A stretch of 64,000 nucleotides of DNA from DAOUJW01 sp034422115 (GTDB lineage Bacteria > Chloroflexota > Dehalococcoidia > Lucifugimonadales > UBA2985). The notes beneath the pieces are model-generated. The model made no database searches and was not told the origin of the DNA. It was given only the letters and a program-made list of their open reading frames with translations. The translations under genes were made by a program, and so were the position numbers. The DNA lies in the NCBI GenBank assembly GCA_034422115.1, contig DAOUJW010000015.1, forward strand, positions 109,988-173,987, written 5' to 3'. Below are positions 8,561 through 16,810 of this stretch, in pieces (the first letter of the stretch is position 1; each line of letters begins with the position of its first letter).

Positions 8561-8983
8561 ATGCAACAGCCCATCCAGCCCAACCTGCAATACGCCATCT
8601 TCTGCTCGGAGTTCGTGGAGAGCGCCGGGCAGGCGTCCATCCTCGGCGTCCTGGACGGCGTGGACGTCAGGGGCACAATCCCTCGTGGCCAGCCCATCCC
8701 CCGCAAGGTCTTTCCCCTGAAGCTGGTGCTGGGCATCAACGCGCCCCAGGGCTACCACAGCGCCAAGCTGGAGATCACCCGGCCCTCGGGCGGCATCTCC
8801 ACCACCGTTGACCTGGAGAGCTTTGAGCTTCCCCCTGACGAGTCGGTGCATCGCTGCATCGCCAACCTGGAGATGGAAGTTGAGGAGGACGGCATGTACA
8901 CCTTCACCGTGTACGTGGACAACGCCCGCATCGGCTGGGCCGTGCTGCCCATCTCCTTCGCCATCGAGTTCGTAGACCAGTAG
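8561..8983 (+). CDS. Conserved hypothetical protein, probable beta-sandwich (DUF6941-like)
   Basis: The protein is 140 aa with alternating short hydrophobic strands and no signal or membrane segment. It starts YAIFCSEFVES and continues ASILGVLDGVDVRGTIPRG, a pattern resembling the DUF6941 group. In that group short cytoplasmic beta proteins begin with a line such as LCDxVxxD and carry a central LEITRPSG-type strand. The family assignment is tentative. It is separated from its neighbours by repeats and is probably monocistronic. No catalytic motif is evident. Confidence 0.65.
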   Translation: MQQPIQPNLQYAIFCSEFVESAGQASILGVLDGVDVRGTIPRGQPIPRKVFPLKLVLGINAPQGYHSAKLEITRPSGGISTTVDLESFELPPDESVHRCIANLEMEVEEDGMYTFTVYVDNARIGWAVLPISFAIEFVDQ

Positions 8984-9000
8984 CGAAGAAGACCACACCC

Positions 9001-9055
9001 TATTCCCTTCCCTCGCTTGCGGGGGAAGGTCAGGATGGGGGCGAACACAGCAACT
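9001..9055. repeat. TTCCC...GGGGGAAGG repeat
   Basis: CCCTTCCCTCGCTTGCGGGGGAAGGT with a following GGATGGGGG tail is one copy of a third dispersed family. Better-preserved copies lie at 19670-19770, 35700-35815 and 41030-41140. Confidence 0.65.
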
Positions 9056-9069
9056 CTAGGAGGTGAGTT

Positions 9070-9927
9070 ATGACAACCCAAGGCTACGCCCGCCCGGAGA
9101 TTCTGGTGGAGACCGACTGGCTTGAGGCGCACCTGAACGACCCCGACATCCGCATTGTCGACTGCGACAACTACGATCTGTACCAGCGCGCCCACATCGC
9201 CAACGCCGTGGGCATCCCGGAGCACAACTTCATCAAGAACCCCAACTACCCCGGCGATCCCACCAACTACCCCCTCGTGGCGTCGGCGGAGGACTTTGCG
9301 CGGCTCATGGGCCGGATGGGCATAAGCAACGACACCACGGTGGTCTCCTACGACGCCGGTGGCGGTACCCGCGCCGCCCGCCTGTGGTGGGTGCTCAACT
9401 ACTACGGCCACACGAAGGCGAAGATGCTCAACGGCGGTTGGAAGAAGTGGCACGACGAGGGCCGCCCCACGTCTACGGACGCGCTCAGGCCAACCGAGAC
9501 CTCCTTCACGTCCACCGAGAACCCTGACCTCAACTGCCTGCTGGACTACGGCGTCTCGCGCGTCGGGGACCCTGACACGGTGTTCCTTGACGTGCGCTCG
9601 GACGACGAGTGGACCGGGGCAGGCGCCCGGGGCAACAAGCGCGCCGGCCACGTGCCCGGGGCCGTGCACCTGGAGTGGCTAAACTTCGTCACAAGCGACA
9701 GGCGCCAGACCGTCAAGCCTGCCGCAGAGTTGCGGGCCATGCTGGAGGAGCGGGGCGTTACGCCGGACAAGCAGGTCATCACATATTGACAGGGCGGCAT
9801 CCGTGCGGCGCACGGAGCGTTCATCCTGACCCTGCTGGGCTACGACCGCGTTCGCAACTACGACGGCTCCATGGGCGAATGGGCCAACCGCGACCACACG
9901 CCGCTTGTGGTGGAGACGTCGGGGTGA
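9070..9927 (+). CDS. Two-domain rhodanese (thiosulfate sulfurtransferase) with in-frame TGA at the catalytic position; candidate selenoprotein
   Basis: The frame reads 285 codons if the TGA at 9787-9789 (codon 240) is decoded. Residues 1-125 form a non-catalytic rhodanese domain (ILVETDWLEAHL, IRIVDCDNYDLYQRAHI). Residues about 145-285 form the catalytic domain (DTVFLDVRSDDEWTG, GHVPGAVHLEW). At the active-site loop, where family members read YCQGGIRAAH, this gene reads TY-TGA-QGGIRAAH. It then continues without disruption through FILTLLGYDRVRNYDGS to the normal C-terminus. TGA therefore replaces exactly the persulfide-forming Cys. An inverted repeat with a GGC loop lies 17 nt after the TGA. 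A strong AGGAGG precedes the ATG. The alternatives are a nonsense mutation or a sequencing error of TGC/TGT. Confidence 0.75.
9790..9816 (+). promoter_or_regulatory. Candidate bacterial SECIS hairpin
   Basis: TCCGTGC (9800-9806) pairs perfectly with GCACGGA (9810-9816), leaving a GGC loop at 9807-9809. The loop lies 17 nt downstream of the TGA and begins with G. This meets the usual bacterial SECIS geometry of a short stem-loop inside the coding region just after the UGA, with a G in the first two loop bases. Confirmation needs a folding search and SelB/SelA genes elsewhere in the genome. Confidence 0.5.
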
Positions 9928-9976
9928 GGGCTACCCGCAATAAATACGTGAAGATATGGCATTTCGATGCGGGGCT

Positions 9977-11047
9977 ATGTTCAAGCTGACTACAGCGGCT
10001 TTGGCGCTTGCAATGCTGGCTGCCGCCCCGGCATGTCAAGACGAAGAGCCTACCGGTTCGCAAGACACCCAAGCCACCATCACCGCCGGCGTAGACGCGA
10101 CGCTTGAAGCAATGCAGACCACTGTGCCAGAACCTACGCCTGAACCTACCAACACACCCTCAGTGACTCCCGACCTGACAAAGCTCGTTTCGATTAGTAG
10201 CAGCGCTGGACATACCTGCGCGCTCCGCGCAGACGGTTCTCCAGTCTGCTGGGGTTTGGATGTAGATGGCCGGGCATCGCCGCCACAGGACGAGAAATTT
10301 ACCGCCATTAGCAGCGGAGTTCAGCACACTTGCGCACTCCGCGCGGACGGTTCTCCAGTCTGCTGGGGGTCCAATTTCTACTTTGATGCCTACGTCGGGC
10401 AGGCGTCGCCCCCACAGGGCGAGAGATTTACTACCATCAGTAGCGGAACTCGACACACTTGTGCCCTTCGTGCCGACGGCTCTCCCGTCTGCTGGGGGTC
10501 TAATCTACTCCTTGACACCTATGTAGGCCAGGCATCTCCACCCCCTGACGAGAAGTTCATTTCCATCAGCAGCGGAGATATCCACACCTGCGCATTACGC
10601 GCAGATGGCTATCCTATCTGCTGGGGGTCTAATGTGTTCTTAGGCGAATACATGGGTCAGGCATCACCCCCGCCCGGCGAGAAGTTCACCGTTATCAGCA
10701 GCGGAGATTTCCACACCTGTGCACTACGCGCCGACGGCTCTCCCGTCTGCTGGGGATCTAATGTGTTCTTAGGCGAATACATAGGCCAAGCATCACCGCC
10801 CGCTGGCGAGGAGTTCACCTCCATCAGCAGTGGAGCATTCCATACCTGCGCCATTCGCGCGGATGGTTCACCTGTCTGCTGGGGTTCTAACCCACTCGTA
10901 GACGACTCCGCCATCCAGCCATCACACCCTCCTGCCGACAAGCTTCTTTCCATCAGCAGCGGAGCAATCCATACCTGTGCCCTCCGCGTCGACGGCTCTC
11001 CCATCTGTTGGGGTGATAACACAGAAGGTCAAGCGTCACCACCATAG
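9977..11047 (+). CDS. Lipoprotein with seven RCC1-like repeats (copy 1)
   Basis: Starting at MFKLTTAALALAMLAAAPAC gives a clean lipoprotein signal with lipobox APAC. A Pro/Thr-rich linker (PEPTPEPTNTPSVTP) follows. Seven repeats of about 36-45 residues then run to the end, each with the core ISSG-x2-HTCALRADGSPVCWG and ending GQASPP. This is the RCC1/BLIP-II type beta-propeller blade pattern, and seven blades would close a ring. The Cys pair in each repeat may form disulfides. The protein should be displayed outside the cell. A paralogue with the same blade sequence lies at 15467-16570. Ligand is unknown. Confidence 0.8.
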   Translation: MFKLTTAALALAMLAAAPACQDEEPTGSQDTQATITAGVDATLEAMQTTVPEPTPEPTNTPSVTPDLTKLVSISSSAGHTCALRADGSPVCWGLDVDGRASPPQDEKFTAISSGVQHTCALRADGSPVCWGSNFYFDAYVGQASPPQGERFTTISSGTRHTCALRADGSPVCWGSNLLLDTYVGQASPPPDEKFISISSGDIHTCALRADGYPICWGSNVFLGEYMGQASPPPGEKFTVISSGDFHTCALRADGSPVCWGSNVFLGEYIGQASPPAGEEFTSISSGAFHTCAIRADGSPVCWGSNPLVDDSAIQPSHPPADKLLSISSGAIHTCALRVDGSPICWGDNTEGQASPP

Positions 11048-11109
11048 TGCATGCCCTGCCCTACCCCTCGTTGACACCGCGCCATCCGCCTGAAACACCC
11101 GCTCCTTTC

Positions 11110-11138
11110 TTGGACAAAAAGAGACCGCATTATATTAT
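11110..11138 (+). promoter_or_regulatory. Sigma70-type promoter upstream of the coiled-coil gene
   Basis: TTGGAC (11110-11115), a 17-nt spacer and TATTAT (11133-11138) are followed by a short GGGGC-AGC-GCCCC hairpin near the expected transcription start, about 70 nt ahead of the 11214 start codon. Confidence 0.55.
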
Positions 11139-11213
11139 AAAGAGGGGCAGCGCCCCGCGTTATGGTATGATTGACGCTGTATTGCCCAAGGATGAAGTCG
11201 CAGAGGAGGCACC

Positions 11214-11537
11214 ATGACGCTGGAGGACAGGGTCAGTAACCTGGAGACTAATGTTGGCGCAATCGTAGGCGCGCTTGAACAGGTTACCCAGGCGCTTCGC
11301 GGCATCGCAGCTAAGCAGGATGAGCACTCTGCCGCCCTCCAGACCATCATGACAATCCAGAGTGAGCAAACTCAACTGCTTATTGAGCACTCTCGGATTC
11401 TCGCTGAGCATTCCGATGCTATACGCTCCATCATTACCATCCAGAACGAGCACACCCGCATACTCCTTGAGCACTCAGTTGACATTCAGTTCATAAAGGA
11501 TATGCTCAGCGGCTCCTCTGAGCCAGGAAGCGCCTAG
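11214..11537 (+). CDS. Small coiled-coil protein
   Basis: This 107-residue protein is almost entirely heptad-patterned helix (LEDRVSNLETNVGAIVGALEQVTQ...). It has internal repeats of IxIQxEx(T)xLLxEHSxxI at about residues 45-60, 63-75 and 77-92. No membrane segment, signal peptide or enzyme motif is visible. It ends 15 nt before the CoA-transferase gene and has its own promoter, so the two may be co-transcribed. It probably oligomerises as a parallel or trimeric coiled coil, but a partner cannot be named. Confidence 0.65.
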   Translation: MTLEDRVSNLETNVGAIVGALEQVTQALRGIAAKQDEHSAALQTIMTIQSEQTQLLIEHSRILAEHSDAIRSIITIQNEHTRILLEHSVDIQFIKDMLSGSSEPGSA

Positions 11538-11552
11538 AGCGGAGGACGCCCC

Positions 11553-13940
11553 ATGACCCAACCGCAGCCGGCCGCAGCCCTTGACCACCTCCGCGTTCTC
11601 GACCTCACCAACGGCCTGGGCCAGATGTGCCCCCGCGCCCTGGGCGACCTGGGCGCTGACGTCATCAAGGTTGAGCCCCCGGAGGGCGACCCCACCCGCC
11701 GCATGGCGCCCTTCGCCGGCGACGAGCCCGGCCCCGAGCGCAGCCTGCGCTTCATCCACGCCAACCGCAGCAAGCGCAGCGCCGTCATAGACCTGAACAC
11801 GGCGGAGGGCCGCGACATCGTGCGCTCCCTGGCGGAGCGCTCCGACATACTGGTGGAGGACCGGACGCCCGGCTACCTTGCTCGTCTCGGCCTGGGCTAC
11901 GAGAGGCTGCGAGACCTGAACCCCGCCCTGGTCTACGTCTCCATCACGCCCTTCGGCCAGACAGGCCCTCACGCCCGCTACCGCGGCGGCGACCTCGTGT
12001 CGCAGTCGACCTCCGGCATGATGATAGCCAACGGCGACGACGGTATGCGCCCCTGCATGGCGCCCTACGAGATCACGGCGCAGGTCGGCTGCGTGCAGGC
12101 GGCCTTCGGCGCGCTCCTGGCCATACGCGCCCGCAGGACCACCGGCAGGGGCCAGCGCGTGGACGTCTCCCTTCAGGAGGCCACCATATCGTCGGAGCAC
12201 CCCTACATCTTCCGCTACTCCCATGAGAAGGTCATCACCCGCAGGGAGGGCAAGCACTCCCCCTTTGGCGCGGTCAACACCTACCTGTGCGCAGACGGCG
12301 GCTACGCCAACATCTCCGTCTATAACGATGGGCACTTCGCCCGTCTGGCCCGCGAGATTATGGACCACCCCATTCTCTCCGACGAGATGTGGCTGAACCG
12401 GGGCGTCCGGCGAGACAACCGCGAGCTCATCGACACCTACGTCCAGGAGTACACCGAGACCGTGGAGTGCGACGAGCTTGTGGAGCGGGGCCAGCGCATC
12501 GGCATCCCCGTCACTCCCGTGCTGACCGTCGACGGCTTTGTGCAACATCCCCAGACGGAGGCCCGGGAGTTCTTCGTGGAGATGGACCACCCCGTCATAG
12601 GCGCGCACCGCGCCCCCGGCCCTCCCGTGCGCATGGGCGCGTCCCCTTGGCAGCCGACTCGACCCGCCCCTCTGCTGGGCCAGCACACAGACGAGGTGCT
12701 TCAGGAGATAGCGGCCATACCGCCCCGCCGAGAAGAGGCAGTCGGCGCGTCGGGCGACTCCCCCGCCCCGCCGCGCTTCCAGCCCCTCACCGGCGTCCGG
12801 GTAGCAGACCTGACCAGGGCCGTGGCCGGGCCCGTCGCCACCCGCTACCTGGCCACCTTCGGCGCGGAGGACATCAAGATAGAGGAGGCGGGAGCGCCCC
12901 CGGCCCAGGAGCCGCAGGAGCTGAACCGCTGCAAGCTGAGCTGCATCGCCGACGCCCGCAGGCCCGGCGGCAAGGAGCTCATTCACAACCTGGTCAACGT
13001 AAGCGACGTGGTTGTCGAGAACTTCAAGCCCGGCGTCTCGGACAAGCTGGGCATCGGCTACGAGGACCTGTGCAAGGGCAAGCCGGACCTGATAATGATC
13101 GCCATGCCGGGCATGGGCAACTCCGGCCCCATCCGCGACTACCTGGCCTACGGCCAGCAGGTCATGGGTCTCACCGGCCTCACCCACATCTGGGGGCACC
13201 CTGAGTCGTCCCTGGACACCCGCATCAAGATGCCCTACCCGGACTTCGTTGCCGGCTCCTTCACCTCCCTGGCGGTTGCGGCGGCCCTGGAGTGGCGCGA
13301 GCGCACGGGCGAAGGGCAGTACATGGAGATAGCGCAGGTGGAAGCGACGGCGCACCTCATGGGCGTGGCCTACATGGACTACCTTCAGAACGGCCGCATA
13401 GCGCAGCCGACGGGCAACTTCAGCGACGCGCACGCGCCCCACGACGTATACCCCTGCCTGGGCCACGACGCCTGGTGCGCCATCGAGGTGGGCAGCGATG
13501 ATGAGTGGCAGGCCTTGGTCACCGCGATGGGCAACCCGGCGTGGGCGCAGGAGGAGCGGTTCACCACCCTGGCAGGCCGCATTGAGCACAAGGCAGACCT
13601 GGACAGCCGCATTGGGGAGTGGACGCGCGGCTTCACCCCCCGCCTGCTGATGAACACCTTGCAGAAGGCCGGCGTGCCCGCGGGCATTGTGGCCAGCGGC
13701 GAGGACCTCTACTACGACATCCACCTCCGCTCACGGCCCGGGGCCATCGTCTCCATAGACCACAAGGACCTGGGCGTCATCGACTACAAGGGCGTCAACG
13801 TCCACCTCTCGGAGACGCCCGGCTGGGCCGGAGACGCCAACCCCGTCAGGGGCCAGGACAACATGTACGTCTTCATGGGCATCCTGGGCCTTGACCATGA
13901 CCAGATTGCGGAGCTGGCCTCCACCGGGACGATCACGTAG
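11553..13940 (+). CDS. Double-domain CaiB/BaiF family III CoA-transferase
   Basis: This 795-residue protein is two family III CoA-transferase units in tandem, at about residues 1-390 and 405-795. The first begins LDHLRVLDLTNGLGQMCPRALGDLGADVIKVE and the second LTGVRVADLTRAVAGPVATRYLATFGAEDIKIE, both matching the family's N-terminal signature. Each half has the later GRGQRVDVSL / GEGQYMEIAQ strand. The family moves CoA between carboxylic acids such as carnitine, formate/oxalate, bile acids or aryl-succinates. Single-unit proteins normally dimerise as interlocked rings, so this fusion may be a covalent heterodimer. The substrate is not readable. Confidence 0.88.
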   Translation: MTQPQPAAALDHLRVLDLTNGLGQMCPRALGDLGADVIKVEPPEGDPTRRMAPFAGDEPGPERSLRFIHANRSKRSAVIDLNTAEGRDIVRSLAERSDILVEDRTPGYLARLGLGYERLRDLNPALVYVSITPFGQTGPHARYRGGDLVSQSTSGMMIANGDDGMRPCMAPYEITAQVGCVQAAFGALLAIRARRTTGRGQRVDVSLQEATISSEHPYIFRYSHEKVITRREGKHSPFGAVNTYLCADGGYANISVYNDGHFARLAREIMDHPILSDEMWLNRGVRRDNRELIDTYVQEYTETVECDELVERGQRIGIPVTPVLTVDGFVQHPQTEAREFFVEMDHPVIGAHRAPGPPVRMGASPWQPTRPAPLLGQHTDEVLQEIAAIPPRREEAVGASGDSPAPPRFQPLTGVRVADLTRAVAGPVATRYLATFGAEDIKIEEAGAPPAQEPQELNRCKLSCIADARRPGGKELIHNLVNVSDVVVENFKPGVSDKLGIGYEDLCKGKPDLIMIAMPGMGNSGPIRDYLAYGQQVMGLTGLTHIWGHPESSLDTRIKMPYPDFVAGSFTSLAVAAALEWRERTGEGQYMEIAQVEATAHLMGVAYMDYLQNGRIAQPTGNFSDAHAPHDVYPCLGHDAWCAIEVGSDDEWQALVTAMGNPAWAQEERFTTLAGRIEHKADLDSRIGEWTRGFTPRLLMNTLQKAGVPAGIVASGEDLYYDIHLRSRPGAIVSIDHKDLGVIDYKGVNVHLSETPGWAGDANPVRGQDNMYVFMGILGLDHDQIAELASTGTIT

Positions 13941-13957
13941 GGCGTCTACATATCCCC

Positions 13958-14112
13958 GCTCATCCTGAGCCTGTCGAAGGAGTTGAGCAGGAGCCGCAGC
14001 GCGCTCTCCCCTACCCGCTCATCCTGAGCCTGTCGAAGGATATGAGCGGGAGCCGCGAGCGCGCTCTCCCCTACCCGCTCATCCTGAGCTTGTCGAAGGA
14101 TATGAGCGGGGC
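13958..14112. repeat. Three tandem copies of the CCTGAGC(C/T)TGTCGAAGG palindrome
   Basis: Three units of about 60 nt each start CCCGCTCATCCTGAGC and end ATGAGCGGG (ATTGAGCAGG-like in the first). They are separated by a GAGCCGCxAGCGCGCTCTCCCCTA spacer. The array sits between two convergent genes, where it could stop or protect transcripts from both sides. Confidence 0.8.
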
Positions 14113-14139
14113 AGCCTTACTCACTGCCGATGTTCTCTG

Positions 14140-14496
14140 TTAAGCCCAAGCGGTCGTGAGCGGAATCAGCCTGCCATGGATAGGGTCCACAGCCAGGCGC
14201 AGCCCTTCCAACGTATATGCTCCCAGCAGGGCATGCGCCTCTTCCTCTCCAAAGACCACAATAGTGGGCGCAGTGCGTCCGTCGATGGTGGCCATAGCCC
14301 ACCCCAGGTCGTACTCCACGCGCCGCCCGTCGGCCAGTGTGAGAGCGATCCTGTCGATGGGAGACACGCCCAGGTCCTTCAGTAGATGGGCAGGCGCGAT
14401 GGTATAGCTGGCGCCGGTGTCCACCATCGCCTCTATGTCCAGCGACCTCTGGCCGTCCATGCTCTCCAGACGTATGGGACAGTTGAAAACGCCCAA
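14140..14496 (-). CDS. Retropepsin-like aspartyl protease family protein (second member)
   Basis: The protein is 118 aa. EAMVDTGASYTIAPAHLL near residue 23 is the D-T-G catalytic loop. The late LLGAYTLEGLRLAVDP is the hydrophobic-G signature of single-domain clan AA proteases. It has no signal peptide. It is similar in size and layout to the protein at 4838-5209 but clearly diverged. No small upstream partner gene is visible here. It is transcribed alone, convergent with the CoA-transferase and divergent from the next gene. Confidence 0.72.
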   Translation of the reverse strand: MGVFNCPIRLESMDGQRSLDIEAMVDTGASYTIAPAHLLKDLGVSPIDRIALTLADGRRVEYDLGWAMATIDGRTAPTIVVFGEEEAHALLGAYTLEGLRLAVDPIHGRLIPLTTAWA

Positions 14497-14628
14497 GTCC
14501 TGCGCCTCCCTTGTGTTCCGGTCTTGAAGACACTCTCCTATCTATGACATCTTATCATCGGGAGCTATTTCACGACAACGAGAAACGAGAAGGGTATACC
14601 AAGCGCGTGTTGGGAGTGCTGCCGCAAG

Positions 14629-14657
14629 TTGACAACCCCCGCGGCCAGTGCTAGCCT
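14629..14657 (+). promoter_or_regulatory. Sigma70-type promoter, first copy of a duplicated block
   Basis: TTGACA (14629-14634), a 17-nt spacer and TAGCCT (14652-14657) form a good promoter. A block of about 40 nt around it recurs at 15398-15438 upstream of another gene with only a few changes. Confidence 0.6.
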
Positions 14658-14763
14658 GCTGCCCATCTGCCCTCCCATTGTCTGCTTCGGGCAGGGTATA
14701 CTGTCGTTGTAACTGCTATTGCCTTGCCGTGGTATTGTACTCATATAGGAGGAACTTCCAGAA

Positions 14764-15366
14764 GTGTCGAGGAGTCGGTGGGGGCCTGAAGGGCCGCCTG
14801 AAGAGGCGTACAGCCGTGTAACCAACGCCGAGCGCTTCCAGCCGTTGCATGAGGCCATGCTTGAGATTATCGGCCGGCTGGAGAAGGACTTCGACGTGGA
14901 ACGTGAGGACGGGCATGGCCTCGACGAGGAGTTGGAGAAGCATTTCGACGTCACTCGTCCAGGCGTCAGGCTCATCCCGAGCGATTCCGGCGCGGCGCCC
15001 ATCGGCGTGGCGTTCTCCAGCTTCCCCGGTCTCCACGTTCGGTTCGGACGGTGGTACATGGAGCCGTTCCCAAGCTGTGGCTGCGACGCGTGCGACGAGT
15101 CGGCGGAGGGTGAGATCGAGCGACTCATTGAGATGATAGACGATGTAGTCGCCGGGAGGTTCCGCGAGGGGATTCGAATTCCCTTGACTCTCTTCACAGG
15201 ACCTGGCGGGATGGAGGCTTGGAGGGAGACGGAGTTCTCATCGCCTAACGGGCGTCATTTGAACCAACATCCGATAGACCGGCAGAGCGCGGAGCGAATG
15301 ACCGGCGGCGGCCGGCTGCTGGACTTGGACTGGAAGCCGTGGCCCCGTAGACAGAACACAGGGTAG
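14764..15366 (+). CDS. DUF6226-like hypothetical protein
   Basis: The protein is 200 aa with a GTG start. The segment YSRVTNAERFQPLHEAMLEI and the Cys-rich FPSCGCDACDESAEGEIERL resemble the DUF6226 family, which is common in actinobacteria and has no known function. A conserved histidine/arginine-rich C-terminus (RMTGGGRLLDLDWKPWPRR) follows. No membrane segment or enzyme signature is seen. AGGAGG lies close upstream of the start. The gene sits between two copies of the same promoter and is followed by an RCC1-like lipoprotein gene on the same strand. Confidence 0.65.
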   Translation: MSRSRWGPEGPPEEAYSRVTNAERFQPLHEAMLEIIGRLEKDFDVEREDGHGLDEELEKHFDVTRPGVRLIPSDSGAAPIGVAFSSFPGLHVRFGRWYMEPFPSCGCDACDESAEGEIERLIEMIDDVVAGRFREGIRIPLTLFTGPGGMEAWRETEFSSPNGRHLNQHPIDRQSAERMTGGGRLLDLDWKPWPRRQNTG

Positions 15367-15398
15367 GGGTTGGCACATACCCGGCCATCCGCGCGCCG

Positions 15399-15427
15399 TT
15401 GACAACCCCCGTGGCCAGTGCTAGCCT
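15399..15427 (+). promoter_or_regulatory. Sigma70-type promoter, second copy of the duplicated block
   Basis: TTGACA (15399-15404), a 17-nt spacer and TAGCCT (15422-15427) are followed 39 nt later by the RCC1-like lipoprotein start. It is nearly identical to 14629-14657, implying that the two genes could be co-regulated. Confidence 0.6.
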
Positions 15428-15466
15428 GCTGCCCATCCACCCTCCTCCACGTCAGAATGGGAAGAT

Positions 15467-16570
15467 ATGCACTTCCGCAATGCGTCCATAGCTATCTTGG
15501 CAGTCATACTGCTGGTCTCTGCCCTGGCGTGTGAAGACGTGGAGACTGCTGGCACACCGGACACGCAAGCCACCATAGCCGCCACAATTGAAGCAATGCC
15601 AACCGCCGCGCCTACTCCGGTACCAACCCCAACGCCCATACCTGAACCTGTTGCCACACCTCTACATACACCTACCCGAGCGCCTACTGAGACCCCTAGT
15701 CCGCTACCGACATCTACGAGTACACCCATCCCTCTACCCACAGCCACTCCAGAGCCAACAAGATTCACGTCCATAAGCAGTAGCAGTAATCACACCTGCG
15801 CCCTCCGCGCTGACGGCTCGCCCGTCTGCTGGGGTTCGAATTGGGAAGGCCAGGCATCGCCGCCCTCAGGTGAGAGATTCACTGTCATTAGCAGTGGAGA
15901 TTGGCACACCTGCGCGCTCCGCGCAAACGGCTCACCGGTATGCTGGGGCAGCAATCTGAGTTTTGATCATTCATATCTCGGTCAGGCATCGCCCTCTACG
16001 GGTGAGAGGTTCGCTACAATAAGCAGCGGAAGTCGGCACACCTGCGCCCTCCGCTCTGACGGCTCACCGATATGCTGGGGTTCGAATTCTGAAGGCGAGT
16101 CATTGCCACCCACGGATGAGAGGTTCACCACAATCAGCAGCGGAAGTCGGCACGCCTGCGCACTCCGCGTTGACGGCTCTCCAGTCTGCTGGGGTTGGAA
16201 TCGGGAAGGCCAGGCATCGCCGCCCACGGATGAGATGTTCACCTCCATCAGCAGCGGAAGAGACCATACCTGCGCGCTCCGCGCCGACGGCTCTCCAGTC
16301 TGCTGGGGTGATGATTTTGCAGGCATGGCATCACCACCACAAGGCGAAAAGTTCACATCAATCAGCAGTGGCTTGACACACACCTGTGCGCTCCGCACAG
16401 ACGGATCACCTGTCTGCTGGGGCAGTGATTCTTATGGCCAAGCGTCACCGCCTTTACAAGAGAGGCTCACCACAATCAGCAGTGACTTGACGTACACCTG
16501 TGCCCTCCGCGCCGATGGCTCTCCTGTATGCTGGGGGCGTGATGCTTTTGACCAGCTATCGCCGCCTTAG
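15467..16570 (+). CDS. Lipoprotein with seven RCC1-like repeats (copy 2)
   Basis: The protein is 367 aa. The signal peptide ends in the lipobox SALAC, followed by a long Pro/Thr linker (TPVPTPTPIPEPVATP...) of about 60 residues. Seven blades follow with the core ISSG-x2-HTCALRADGSPVCWG and ending GQASPP, the same blade as the protein at 9977-11047. The blades here are more uniform in length (about 36 residues) apart from one longer insert. A seven-bladed RCC1/BLIP-II-type propeller outside the cell is inferred. The function may be adhesion, inhibition or ligand binding, but nothing decides among these. Confidence 0.8.
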   Translation: MHFRNASIAILAVILLVSALACEDVETAGTPDTQATIAATIEAMPTAAPTPVPTPTPIPEPVATPLHTPTRAPTETPSPLPTSTSTPIPLPTATPEPTRFTSISSSSNHTCALRADGSPVCWGSNWEGQASPPSGERFTVISSGDWHTCALRANGSPVCWGSNLSFDHSYLGQASPSTGERFATISSGSRHTCALRSDGSPICWGSNSEGESLPPTDERFTTISSGSRHACALRVDGSPVCWGWNREGQASPPTDEMFTSISSGRDHTCALRADGSPVCWGDDFAGMASPPQGEKFTSISSGLTHTCALRTDGSPVCWGSDSYGQASPPLQERLTTISSDLTYTCALRADGSPVCWGRDAFDQLSPP

Positions 16571-16810
16571 GTGTAAGGGGTACGCTGGTTGACACCATGG
16601 CGAGTAAGAGGAGGCAACAGAGAGGTCGAGTCGTTCACAACGTAACGGTGACTGCTGGGGCTTGGGGGTGCCGGGATGACGGCGCCTGGCGGCAGAATCC
16701 CGAGTTCACCCGCATTGGACTTTCTAGACCTGAGAGGATGGCATATGGACTCACCAAACATTAGACCGCTGGTTGTCTACGTATTCGGTCGGTGAACAGG
16801 AGGGTTGCTC

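Noticed and set aside
9787..9789. Reading the rhodanese TGA as an ordinary stop, leaving a 239-aa protein
   Set aside because: The truncated protein would lack the whole active-site loop and C-terminal strand, yet the downstream frame is perfectly conserved. A normal short gene is therefore unlikely, though a recent nonsense mutation or base-call error is still possible.
11475..13724. Long open frame opposite the CoA-transferase gene
   Set aside because: It is a composition shadow of the real gene: low-complexity His/Val/Ala/Gly text, no family motifs and no ribosome-binding site. The sense frame has strong homology to CaiB/BaiF proteins.
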